This document shows, piece after piece, positions 28,541 to 40,300 of a stretch of DNA of 64,000 nt (the stretch's first letter is position 1; the number at the start of each line of letters is the position of its first letter). A program made the translations under genes and the position numbers. Location: assembly GCA_022577435.1 (NCBI GenBank), contig JAKOON010000022.1:9322230-9386229 (forward strand), given 5' to 3'. Source of the DNA: Embiotoca jacksoni. Its lineage: Eukaryota > Chordata > Actinopteri > Embiotocidae. The notes beneath the pieces are model-generated. The model was not told where the DNA came from. It did not search any database and saw only the letters and a program-made list of their open reading frames with translations.

Positions 28541-31500
28541 TGTCAGGCTCCAGTTTCCCGGTGCCTTAACTCCCAGGGACACACAACACCCCCCGTATCC
28601 AAGGCCCCGGTCTGTCCACCCTGGTAATAATGGTTAACAGCTGGGCACGCTATCCCATAGATGCCTACGGGTGTCTTATAACTCCGCTTAAGTTATATAA
28701 AGACTGCTTGTTCAGACATGCTCTGATGATCTCTGCAGAGTCATACGATCTTTGCCAAAAGTCGACCAAAGCCAGTGTTTGCAGTTTAAGATTACAGGGC
28801 AAAAATGCTGTTCAATTCTTCAGCAGCATCCAATGAATAATTGATGGTTCGATACCAAAGTCAAACAGACCCAAGAATTTTCGGTTTGAGCTCGTTGGCT
28901 CTGGGGATAGAAATACTTGTTTTGTGTCTTCCCCATGTTATCATGTTACAAGTGCAATCAATCAATATTCAATTGCAATCTGCATTCATGTCATCCTTGA
29001 AAAGATGACAGTTCTGCAAGGATTGTCATCATTGTAGGATTCACTGATGTGTTTTGAATGGATCATATTCCTTTGGCATTTACAGTGTGATCACCTGTTG
29101 TTTGGCCTTCTTCTGTTTTAGCATCAGTTCAAATGAAACAAATTATATATTTTGAATAGTTATCTGCACTATCTTTCTTTGTTGGGGTCATGGGTCAAGA
29201 GCATCCACTGTATCCCGCGCCTACTTTGAAATGCCATTGAAATGCATCGGTGTCTGTATTTATCTCCATCTGTACTTTCTCAAGGTAGAACCAGATTGAG
29301 TAAGGATAGCATAAGCAATGTTATTGGCTTGACGATGAGCCACCAGTCTTCATTGTAAACTACTGAAATATTAATCTCATGGATTATCTGTTGTTTGTGT
29401 TTGTCAGTGTTGCGGAGGCATCAATGGTGGTGAAATGGCAATTTTTGCCTCCAGAGCCGGACCGAGCCCCTGCTGGCACCCAGCATGCTTCGTGTGCGCC
29501 ACATGTCAAGAATTGTTGGTGGATCTGATCTATTTCTACCAAAATGACAAGATCCTCTGCGGAAGACACCACGCGGAGCTTCTCAAACCGCGATGCTCTT
29601 CGTGTGATGAGGCAAGTGGCAGTAATAGTAGCACGAGCTTAAGTATTTTAAAATGACCCACGGCAATGTCGACTGCAATTCCTCGGAGATCCACAGAATT
29701 AACAAAAGTGTGGTTTTCCCTTTAGATCATCTTTGCAGATGAGTGCACTGAAGCAGAAGGTCGTCACTGGCACATGAAGCACTTCGCTTGCTTCGAGTGT
29801 GAGACGATGCTCGGGGGGCAGCGGTACATCATGAAAGATGGACGGCCCTACTGCTGCGGGTGCTTTGAGTCACTGTATGCAGAGTACTGTGAGGCCTGTG
29901 GTGAAAACATTGGTAAGTTGCTGTATACTTGCAAGGTGAAAAAAGTATTTCTAATTATCAACGTCTCAGGATCAGAATGACGCAATAGACGTTTTATACT
30001 TCACCCTAGATCTATGCATGCATGTATTAGCGGGATCTTTTTTTTTTCAAAGTACTGTACCCACATATATAATGTGATGCTCCTTTTTTTCCTTTTCACT
30101 CAATCCATTAGGTGTTGATCATGCCCAGATGACCTACGAAGGTGTACACTGGCATGCCACTGACCAATGCTTCTGTTGTGCCCAGTGTAAGACATCCTTG
30201 CTGGGATGTCCCTTCCTACCCAAGCAAGGCCACATCTATTGCTCAAAGGCATGCAGCCAAGGGGAAGACATCCATGCTTCAGACTCGTCTGATTCTGCAT
30301 TCCAGTCTGCCCGCTCGCGTGAATCGCGGCGCAGTGTCCGCATGGGGAAGAGCAGCAGGCCTGCCGAACAGTGGAGACAGTCGCAGCTCTTTAATCCTCC
30401 CGCTATCGTCCCCTCCTTTGAGCACAAGTTTGGGGATGGCGAGGGTGCTGGAGACGCTGACGGCGACATTGATATTGTAGGGCGTAAGCTGGCCCATCTC
30501 GGCCTGGAGGAGGAGAGGTTCTGGAGGGAGCGGGAGGAGCAGGATGCCGGGGGAGAGGAAGATCCAGAGGAGTGGGCCCAGCATGAGGACTATATGACTC
30601 AGCTCCTGCTCAAGTTTGGTGACCGCGGGATGCTACACCAACTTCAGCCACCATCCCTAAAATCTCCCAGCCCTACCAGTGACAGAAACAGGCTAATAAG
30701 TGTCTCTGATCCCTGGCTGAAGCCTGATACTACATCAATAGGGATTACCCCCTCCTCTCCCAACCCTGCCAGCCCTACCCAGAGCCAGACTTCCAATCAA
30801 TCCCGAGCCAACAGCCTTAGCCCTGGATTGATGAACAAGAAGCACCTACCTGAAATGTACTGGACCCAGTCGCAGGATGGGCTGGGAGACTCGGCCTATG
30901 GGAGTCATCCAGGCCCTGCCAGTGCCAGAAAGATCCAAGAGCTGGAGTTGGACCAAGATCAGGACCAGTCTGGGGCAGGAAGACAGGCCTTCTGGCCAGA
31001 CACCAGGCAGTGGTATGAGGACTCCCTCGAGTGTATTGCTGATGAGCTGAGGAAGGTTGAGAAGGGTGTTGGAGACTCCATGGACTCCCTGGCGCTCTCA
31101 AATATCACCGGTAAGGAAAGTGCTCGTTGCATGGATTCAAATACATTTTCTTTTAATAGGAAAAACCCACTCAAGACTGAATTTTCTTGTTCACCCTCCT
31201 TAGGTGCATCAGTGGATGGGGATGGCAGGGATAGACCTGTAGTCTACACGCTTCATCCCATGCAAGATCCCTTGATGGCAGAAGACTGCGAAAAGATGAG
31301 CAACATGGGAACGTTTAATTCGTCTCATCTTCACCACAGTAGCAACTCTCTCAACCTTAACATGGACAAGGGAGATGAGGAGGCAGAGGAGGTGGTAGCA
31401 CTGGCAATGAGGGGAGGCACACCAGGAGGACTTCTCCCACTGTCCCCGGAAGGCCTCCCTTCCTCCTTTGTTCACGCCCCAGCTCTGAGGAGGAGCAAGT

Positions 31501-32168
31501 CCCAATCCAGGCCTCCTCAGATGGTCAAATTCTCCGAAGACACTGTGGATAATGGATATAATGATGGGTTTGAGGTCAACATTAGAAAGCATCCCATGAG
31601 TGAAAAGCCTCAGAGGAGGGCATATTGTCCAGATGAGATGGGCAGAGAAAGAACTCGCCCGACCAGCCACCATGGGCGTAGCAGGCAGCACCACCTCCAC
31701 CGGCAAGGCCGGCACCACAGAAGTCGCAAAACCCGCTCGGACAACGCCCTGCACATGGTGCCTTTGGAGAAAGCACAGAGGCCGTTTGAGCCCCAGCAGC
31801 AGGGTCTGATAAACCCCCCTTGTGGTGCCATGCTCCTGCAGCATCCCACACACAGGCTGCCGCTAGTCTACTCCCAAACACGATCTGACTATATGCTTCG
31901 GAGCTCAACACAAAATGACCCACGGCTTGAGCATCTCATGGGTCTCCACAGAGATGAGGACGACTGGTGCTCTACATGCTCATCTTCATCATCGGACTCG
32001 GAGGAGGAAGGTTACTTCCTGGGCCAGCCGATCCCTCAGCCTCGAGCTGTTGGGCGCTACTATGCAGAGGACTACCCGACGAGGGTCACAGCTCTCTCTG
32101 CCCAGAGCCACGGCTCCCAGAATGGCCGCCGGAAGAGCCACCGCTCCAAAAATTGTATAATATCTTAA
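25165..32168 (+). CDS. prickle1: Prickle planar cell polarity protein 1 (PET + 3 LIM), seven coding exons
   Basis: Cytoplasmic and membrane-associated core planar cell polarity protein that works with Vangl and Dishevelled; human PRICKLE1 also binds REST/NRSF. Coding exons read: 25165-25350, 26017-26130, 27330-27467, 29408-29611, 29726-29912, 30112-31110, 31204-32168 (TAA). Phases match throughout and give 930 aa (human 831). PET domain about residues 37-143, with STSDDDSGCALEEYAW identical to human. LIM1 begins at C144-x2-C147, LIM2 at C209-x2-C212, LIM3 at C269-x2-C272. The acidic EDPEEW..EDYMTQLLLKFGD block and the QDGLGDSAYGSHPGP block identify PRICKLE1 rather than PRICKLE2. The last four residues, CIIS, are the conserved prenylation box, preceded by a basic stretch. 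Met19 (25219) has the better Kozak context and aligns in length with the human start, so the true N-terminus may be there (912 aa). The extra length lies mainly in the linker after LIM3. The intron after exon 4 uses a GC donor. Whether this is teleost paralogue 1a or 1b cannot be decided here. Confidence 0.95.
26877..26941. repeat. (GT)n microsatellite in prickle1 intron
   Basis: About 32 GT units between the second and third coding exons of prickle1. Confidence 0.97.
27496..27546. repeat. (CA)n microsatellite next to prickle1 exon 3 donor
   Basis: About 25 CA units starting 28 bp after the donor at 27468. Intronic CA repeats close to a donor are known hnRNP L binding sites and can influence splicing. 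Confidence 0.97.
28480..28538. repeat. (CA)n microsatellite in prickle1 intron
   Basis: About 29 CA units. Confidence 0.97.
29612..29725 (+). other. prickle1: GC-AG intron between LIM1 and LIM2 exons of prickle1
   Basis: The exon coding for the end of LIM1 stops at GAT GAG and is followed directly by GCAAGT, then the next exon starts ATC ATC TTT after TTTAG (29725). Protein alignment to PRICKLE1 (CDE|IIFADE) fixes both ends. The nearest GT (29616-29617) would add four bases and break the frame. GAG|GCAAGT matches the known consensus of the minor GC-AG class of U2 introns. The intron is 114 nt. Confidence 0.85.
31111..31203 (+). other. prickle1: Short stop-free last intron of prickle1 (93 nt)
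   Basis: Donor G|GTAAGG at 31111 and acceptor CCTCCTTAG ending at 31203 flank 93 nt. Removing it joins SNITG to ASVDG exactly as in human PRICKLE1, so it is very probably a real intron. It is a multiple of three and contains no stop in the gene's frame, so the unspliced transcript stays open and would add 31 residues. Confidence 0.8.
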
Positions 32169-33079
32169 CAGCGTAAAGTGCATTTACATTATAATCTGCA
32201 CTAAACTAAGCAATACAGTCAAGATTTTCTGTTTGTACTGTATGATGGTTTACATGGATAAAATCTGGTTTAGATAGGCGACACGGCATGGCCAAACTTC
32301 AAGTTGCATATCGTATTTCGGGACAAAACAAAATTGAAAAGATTACTTCCTTTAGTAGATTAACTGTTAAGACAGCAAAGAAAAGGATCTGTGCAACATA
32401 TAGTCAGAAAAATCACATTTTGCGTGTGTGCAAAGTTGACCTAGATGCTAGGTTTTATGGAATTTTAGCACTAAAAAGATGCATGGACTGATAATGTTGG
32501 ACGCTTTTCTATAGACAGTGCAGACCGAAATTATGTACAGTGGAGACATTAAACTCCTTTTGTTTCAGCTTGTCAGTTTTTTTTTTTTTAAATGGGTTAT
32601 GTTCAGTTAAAAGTTTTGCAGCAGTAATCTTTGTGTGCATTAAAAAGGCAACGCCATTGTACACAGAGGTTGATCATTAAAGTAGAAAATAGAAACTAAC
32701 CAAATAATTATTTAATGCATAATACTACAAAATGAAAATGTATATACTAAGTTAAGATTTTAAAACTGGTATTTTTATATCCACGGTTTAAAGAATTGTT
32801 TTGCTTGAAGTGTATGATTGGAAAATAGCAATAGTAATAGGAAACAGACCTCGTTGATATTTTATGAGAAACAAAGAAGGTGCCGCTTCATTCACAGTAA
32901 AGTGCCATGTTATTCAAAAACAATGTCTGCCACAAAATATACTCCACAATACTCATTATTGGTGTACAAATTACAAAACGACTGGCAATCACACATGCAT
33001 TTCCCATAGTTGGCCCAGCTGTTCACTATTGTTGCTCTGACATAACCAGCCAAATGCTTTGTGATGTAAAGATGCTTGT

Positions 33080-34135
33080 AATAAATATTTTTTTTCTGAA
33101 GCTACGAGAACAATTGTTGCGTTTTTAAGTTTGCACTTGTATGTTCCAAATTACATATTTTATAATCCTCGGATCATAATAGTGGTTTCACAGCGAGGAG
33201 CAGCGAATACCCAGTAGAATTTTGCGGTTCTTCAAATGATCTGTAACATATAATAGTGAAAGTTTGTTTTTTTTGCGTAACATTTAGTTTTTTGGATGAT
33301 TTTTTTTACACGCTTTTCTCATGGAGACATTAGTAAAGCGATCCTTAAAGTATCTTTAAGATCAGGGGGGGATCTATCTTGCAGCCGGCAAAAAGCAGCA
33401 CCGAGCGCAACACAAGTGTCTTTGCTCGTTTCAGACTGTCATTTTCCTGTCCAGCACATATTCTGTAAGTATTTGCGCCCATTAGTGTGTTGGTCTTAAA
33501 ATAAGGTGTTTTCACGTGCATTGCTATGTTTAGGCAGGGGGAAATGATTGCGCAATTGACGATCGAAACCTGGTTTTAAATCAGTGGTGCGGTATATTAG
33601 TGATGTTAAGGCCACATGATTAAGAGAGTAATGTGCCCTTACAAAGGCTGGTGTGCAATCGGCATACACTCAGGCATGAATGCCGTATCTGTAACAAGCA
33701 AAGGTTAAAAATAAAAAGATTACTGTTCCAGATTACCGGATCAAGAAAACAACAACCATCAGAGACGTCTCGCTTTACTGCAAAGCTTTGTCTCCATGGG
33801 GCCGGAATAAACAAGTTTTGTGCAGTTTTTTTGTGGGACAAATTTAGGACATGAAGTTTGAAAAGCAAAAGGACAAAAGACAAAGAAAAGAAATTCAGCT
33901 GGCGTTTCTAGACGGTACAAATTTATACAAGACTGTTGCAAATTTAGCCGCACCAAGTTATATATCTGAATGCTACAAAGAGAGAATTTACAGAGCCAAA
34001 AATACTACAAAAAGTATGATCATGCTGGAGAACAGACTGAACTGTCTGTTCTCGACAGCATAGCTTCATCAGGAAAAGTTAACTAATGAAACCACATTTT
34101 CACGATGATGTGAGACTCGTATCATTTTAAATAAA
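33080..34135 (+). terminator. prickle1: Candidate poly(A) signals of prickle1
   Basis: The sequence after the stop (32169 onward) is AT-rich and non-coding, as expected for a 3' UTR. Canonical AATAAA hexamers on the + strand occur at 33080-33085 and 34130-34135, giving a 3' UTR of roughly 0.9 or 2.0 kb. No transcript data are available to choose between them. Confidence 0.5.
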
Positions 34136-34183
34136 AAAAAGATGTTTGTTGACAACTTAAAAAAAAAAAAGAACATTTTCCAT

Positions 34184-34189
34184 TTTATT
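34184..34189 (-). terminator. pphln1: Candidate poly(A) signal of pphln1
   Basis: AATAAA on the minus strand, about 200 nt beyond the pphln1 stop codon (lowest base 34392). It lies about 50 bp from a + strand AATAAA (34130-34135), so the two convergent genes may end almost on top of each other. Confidence 0.55.
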
Positions 34190-34391
34190 ATTAACTTCCC
34201 ACAGAGAACTCGACGGTAAAAATGCTCTGTTCAAAAATAATACTGTTCGTTGCCACATACAGCGAATCCTCTCTTCACGTTGAGCTGCTCTTCGGGTTGC
34301 TGTGCTGTTTGGCCCAGCAATCCATAATCCATAAAGTCGTTAATCCTACCATGCTTAGTCTCACATTAGTGGAGCGGATCGGGCCGATGCG

Positions 34392-37300
34392 TCAGTATGA
34401 TGTGCTGTGATTGACTCCTGTCTTTGAAAGTTTATGACCTGTCAGAGGGGCAGAGGGACTTGTCGAGTCACAGGTGGAGGGCTCTTGCTGCCGAACCACC
34501 ACGTCCAGCTCGGTGATGAAGTGTCTGAGGTCGTCCAGGCAACGCTCGCGGATCTCCCCGAGGTTCTCCCGGAGAGGAACCTGCAGCTGTTTCTCCAAGT
34601 TGGGATCTTTAGACACCAGCATCTTCACCACCATTCCGAACGTCTCGCAGTCCTGACGGTACACCTGGAAGTGGACAGAGAATTTACTACTTAAAAAAAC
34701 AGGAAAAGAAAGTCTGGAGGAAAACTTTCAAAACACTCTCGGGTGACATTTACACCCATTTGTATGTCAATTTTGGTCTGAAAGGTGTTGACAGGTCAGG
34801 AGCTTGAAGAGAAACACTCTTAACGGAAGGGACGGTGAGCCGTTTCCTTCCTGCTCTACCTGTCGCCTTGGTGTAAACACTCCAGCGTTACTGAACCTCA
34901 GGTGATCACTCCGGTGTTAACGCGCATCATGTAGTGTCAAAAGATAAACACTTCTCCTCTCAGGTTTAATAGAGGCACTTTCGACAGGACAGGGCAGCCA
35001 AAGAAGCAATAAACCAACACTTCATTGGTGGCTCAGAGGCTTGTTAACAGGTGTTAGAGGAACAATGAGGAAGAGGCGTTGGGATCTTGTTTGAAGCTGC
35101 CATTTCACACGGAGCCTCAAATGTCTCATAAAACAATGTGTGGAAGCGACGGGCTCCGTCCAGAGTGGTTTCATTTGCAAAACAGCATAGCAGAGATTTG
35201 TTTCCAGGTCCTGTTCCTCCACATGAGCTGACAGTGAAGTTTCAGACGGGGGGGGGGGAATATCCATCAGCTCAACTGACAGTTTGTATTTTGTAAAAGA
35301 AGTAAAAGCGCCACATGCTGCAGATTTCCACAAACACACAAAACATTTCGAAACACTTTTACCTATGATTAGGAGCAGGAGTTTAATGTGTCGTCCAGAT
35401 TAAAAGCTTAATCTGATCAATGACCGTGTGTGTTAAAATAAACAATATGCACGTTAAAACATAAATGAACAGTTTGACGTCTCTGTATCTAACAAAGGAA
35501 GAAAGTATAACATCCCTCAGAACTCAAGAGATACTTCTACCTCTGTGTCAGTCTTGTTCTCTCTCCCTCCACTACGTAGCATATTTATTTCTTTACAGTC
35601 TCTCTAAGCCTCGACTGTCTCTTAGTTAACGGTCTTCACGACTGCGTGGAAGTAAATTCCCCCGCCGATATGGCTCCTTACGAAGCATCAAGTCTACGTG
35701 CTGCAGGCTGATCAGAAGACACTTCGACTGACAAGGGGTTGTGTAGAGATGTATGTGTTTACACATGTGCCTGTGTATGTTTAAAATTAGGCGAGGCAAG
35801 GGTGCGTTTCAGTCATTCACCGGATACCGACAGTGGCTTCTGTGCTGCAGGGCGTTTTCTAACTCACTGGCTTATTTATAGATTTTCACAATGTTCCTAG
35901 AACAGACGGCGATGCTTGGAGAAGAGGACCCAAATAAAGATCTGCTGTCAAACAGAGTTAATGTACTCGCACAGAACAGAGCAGATGGCAACTTTCCAAA
36001 ATAAGCATAAAGCCGCCACCCCCCACCAAAAAAAAAAAATGTCATTTGTTGTGTACAAGCCACACACTGCTTCTGCAAACAGTGAGCTGAGCAGAGATTA
36101 AAGACCGCTCTTAACATTTCCACTCTGCAATTTCATGGAATAAAAGTGTTAACCGAGTTGACATTTAAACATCACTAAAGTAAAACCAGCTGTATCACAT
36201 AAACAAAAAATTATGTTGACTGACAGGAGGTTAGCTTGACCTGTTTTAGTCTGACACACTGGACGTAGACTGTTTGCATGAACCTGCCACTGACCTGAAT
36301 GTTTAAGTTCACATTCTCCTCCTCTCTGCTATCTGGGTGGTTTAATAAGTCGAGTTTAAGCTTTCATTTCACCACCAAAAAAAAAATAAATGTGTTTTTG
36401 TTTTTGGAAGTCATGCTAAAGTTAGTATGTAACAGTATAACATGATTGCTTGTTTTTGATTAGCTGGCATCACAGATATTTCCTACCAAACCACTTACAT
36501 ATTATTGAAGTCTTTACCAGCCAAGATGCTTTAGCTCGTCTCAAACTATGTATTTGTGTCGCACAAACAAAACTGCGGTCACTGCGAGGAATTTAGAGCC
36601 AACAATAAACCAAAACATACGGAGGGATTTCAAAATAGCTGGTGCTACTTAATCCAAGGGGCTAATGGTTTACAAAAACAGCCAGCAAGAGGTAATACAA
36701 TATATAATTTTCCAGGAAGTTTGAGATGAACACAAAGATACAAAGAGCTTCAGGAAATAGTGCTGACGCAAAACAAACGGGTCGACTCCTCTGGGCGTTT
36801 CAATACATTCCTCATGTAGAATCAATAGACCAACTAATCTGTACCCAAAAAAAATCCCCTGATAGCCACTCTCTCCACTCTGCTGAATTTAGCAACAAAG
36901 CATTGTCTTTTGGGTGTTTTTTAAAAAAATTTTTTTTTTATCAGCACTGAATAGTCTCATTCAACAGCTGATAACTGACTGAATATATTTATCAAATCTT
37001 CTGAGGAAGTATCCAATCAGTGCGCAGACAACCGTTACTATGAATACATGGAAAGCTGTTTCTAAACAACAATGTGCCGAGAATGTACTTCCCGTATTCA
37101 AACGCACTTCCTGAAATCGCGCTTGTTATCCAATCAGGAAGGAAAGTACTGAGCTCTTGACTTTGGGTGTGGTTTTTGGAGAATAGGAGCATTTGTAAGG
37201 GTCCTTCTGTGGCTGCTAAAACTGTGGTGGATTTTTTTTCATGGTGGAGGATGAGGAGTGAGTGGGTGAGACTGCCTGGCTTCAGAAATGAGAGAAACAG

Positions 37301-40300
37301 AACAAGGAACAAAAAGAGTTGAGGGGCCTCAGTCCATCTCTGCCATCTCTGTACCTAAAAAAAAAAAATACAACTCCTCAGAGGCTGGAACTGTGTGGCT
37401 TTCTCTTGCGGCCAAATATATTTCAATTCCTCAACAAATGAAATAAAACTCCCTTTGTATCACAGCCCGGGCTATGAGAAGTAAAACATAATACCCTTTA
37501 TTGCCTCTCATGCCTTGTCACTCACTATAACCGGTTAGCCTGTACTGCAGCCAAAGTCAACTCTGACAACGAAAACGGCTTCAGGTTGAATTTCAGCAGA
37601 ACAACTTCACTTAGCCGCACAAACACATGGTATAACGCAGCCCAGCACGACGTCTGCCTCATGGTGGAAAGTTTGTGGGCTGTGAGAAGTGTAGAGACGG
37701 TTAGTGAGGAGGGCCTACTGGATTCAGTGTGTTTGTGTGTGTGTGTGTGTGTGTTTGGAAGAGATGGCTAGACCAGATTGGGTGCAGAAAGCCAAACATC
37801 TGGCTGACACTTGCCAAGTGGCTAAACACGAGTGCCTCCTGCGACGGGAACAACGCTTGCGACTTTGCAGAGCACACGTGAAAGTGACTTCAGAGTGAAC
37901 AAGAACGGGTAACCTACGAGCGTTCAGTTGTGTGTTCGCAGCATCATGGGAAATTAATACCAGCCCGACAAGGGCTTTTCAATTTTCCAGTGGCTGGTTG
38001 GTTTGTCTGATAACAAAAGTGAAAGCAGTTCTCGGGTTTAGATTTGTGGTCTAAAGGGTTAAAAAAGGTCTGCTGACATTACGCAACACAAACGTTTACA
38101 AAAAAAATAAATCTTTCTATTTCATTCCATCATCTTTGTCAGAAAAAAGACAAAATGTGATTCAATAACTTATTTTGCTGACTTCGGGGTCTTGACTAAG
38201 CCATTGAGCCTCTCATGAAAGACAGAGTGCAAGCTGCCAAATCACAAACAACCTTCATACACGAGCTGGGTATCAGAAAAGCCAGAGAGAAAGACAGGGG
38301 AAGGGGAAAGCTGCAATAGCCAGTAGAAATGGATGATTATCTAAGAATCATAAATCCCGTAAAGAAAGCCAGAAACTTTATATCTCGATAAAAAAAGGAA
38401 CACGTTGCAGCTTCTCCAGTTTCGTTTTAAACTGCTTTTTTTCTTTCCAGACCTTAATTTCATAACTACATTCAAAGACAGCAGGGGAGAACGAGTTATA
38501 CTGACCAAAGCACGGCGACATTGGTGGACGAGTTTGTATTAAAGTACCTACAGACTCCCGACAAAACACTACATGCATGCAGTGACAGCTCCCAAACTTT
38601 CCACAATACCTGCAAGTATAAAATAAAGCTCACTCAGTTCAAATGTTATAGAGTTTGGCTCGTGAAATGAATGAGAGGAGACAGATGGAGGAGAAAGAGA
38701 CAGGCTATAAAACAGGCCAGAAGCTGCCGAGTCAGCAGCAGTGTTATAACAGCCCACAGGCTCTGTGGCGCAGCTCAATGTGAGAGCGCAGTGTGCGCTC
38801 CGGGGCAGAGCTAGCTCAGGTTTAATGGTCTCTGTAAAGCAGCGGTAGTGCTCGCTGGTGCAGGAATGGCCTTCATTAGATAACTGAGCAGAGCTGGAAC
38901 CTCGTGCCTGCGGTGTTTTCAGCTCTGTTAAGCGCTTGACCTCTCAGTTTTATTGTATGCACACTGCCATACCCTGCTGCCTTCGTTTATATGTTCCTGT
39001 ACCATCTACATCCTTCTAATGTTTCCAAAACCTTGTGTGAAGCCACTGTGTGCATCAGCATTAGGAAAGATAAGTCAAACACCGATGGAGGGTCGTGATG
39101 TTTGAGCCATGTGGGATTTGAAGCTGCTGTTGGGTTTAATGACCAGTCAGGGACTCCGGATGGAAGATTCACAAGAGCCACCGGGAAAATCATGGTTAAT
39201 CATCAGCGAAGGAAGCGGGTCGCCAAATTTACCCCCATTTTAAACCGCTCTGGAGAGCGGTTAGTGAATCGTAGAGTGAACCCACCACTGTGACTGGAGG
39301 ACAGAAAAGTTAATTTCCTGCCTTGTTAGGAACATATTAGGTGGCTGCTTCGCTGATGCCAATCCAGTGAAATGTGCGAGTCAGAGCAGCTAAAGCCACC
39401 ATGTGTGTGGGAGCGTGTGCCAAGTGTACCGTATGTGCGTCACACGGCCAAATCTGACATTTATAGAAAAGTCTGACAAATTACCAATTTTTAATAAGAG
39501 GATTGTAAATGCGGGGATTCTTCTAAAGAGATTACTGACAGCCACTGCTGGTTTAAAATATGCTTATATTTCCCTTTAAATATCATGTGAATCCTACATA
39601 TTATACGTTTCTAAAACAGTGATGCATCGTCTTTCATGCTTTGGCTGAAGAAAAAGAAAAACGGTACGTGTGCAAAATGCAGAAACACTGAAGCACATCA
39701 AGTCAAACAGTAATGTGAGAAAACTCAGATTTCAATGGCCCCTGTTTCATGTCAACACTGTACTGCCACTTGCTGCCTGATTTTCAACTCGCTCCACTTG
39801 AGAGGATCACTTCAATGTAAATACAAGATGTCAAGTGTTGGAAGAGTACCTTCTCTATTTCCTGGGCTTTGGCTGCGATGGCTGTGGCTCGTCGCTCCTC
39901 AAAGTTGTCAGCGGACTTTTGGCTCTCTTTCACATCAGGAGCCGCCGCTGGCTCCTCTTTTTCTCCTTCGGGAGGAGGGTTCTCCTCCTAAAAGGTGGAG
40001 GAGAGGAAGAGTTGAGTCACGGCAAACTCAGACAAGTGAGCACGATGGGAGAAAAGAACAGCTTATAAATCAAGAAATGCGGAGTGTTTCTGCAGATGAC
40101 CACAGAACTTACATTCATAAAAACATGAATAAGTATATACAAAAAGTATAGTTACTACTCTGACAGATGACACCCTCATGCTAACAATTACGTGCCAGAG
40201 AGAATGTGAGAGGATCTGAAAGGACGCAGGTCAAGTCACTAAAAGCCCACAGATCGGAAAGTCTGTGCAATGTCTTGACCTGACCTACTGACCGTTTAAC

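Larger units (their letters stand above)
25351..29407 (+). other. prickle1: Introns between the PET-domain exons of prickle1
   Basis: Three introns: 25351-26016, 26131-27329 and 27468-29407. They contain (GT)/(CA) microsatellites at 26877-26941, 27496-27546 and 28480-28538 and nothing else I can support. The 26877-26941 tract produces several HTHTHT or CVCV open frames that are repeat translation, not genes. The 27330 acceptor is preceded by a run of T (27311-27322), a strong polypyrimidine tract. The 25351 donor (CAG|GTTGGA) is weak compared with the others in this gene. Confidence 0.7.

Noticed and set aside
31209..31853. 214-codon minus-strand frame opposite the last prickle1 exon
   Set aside because: Antisense shadow of a GC-rich coding exon; the plus-strand frame matches PRICKLE1 through to CIIS.
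39835..40068. Plus-strand frame over 39835-40068
   Set aside because: Shadow of the pphln1 exon 39987-39850 on the other strand, where the frame matches the conserved periphilin C-terminal region.
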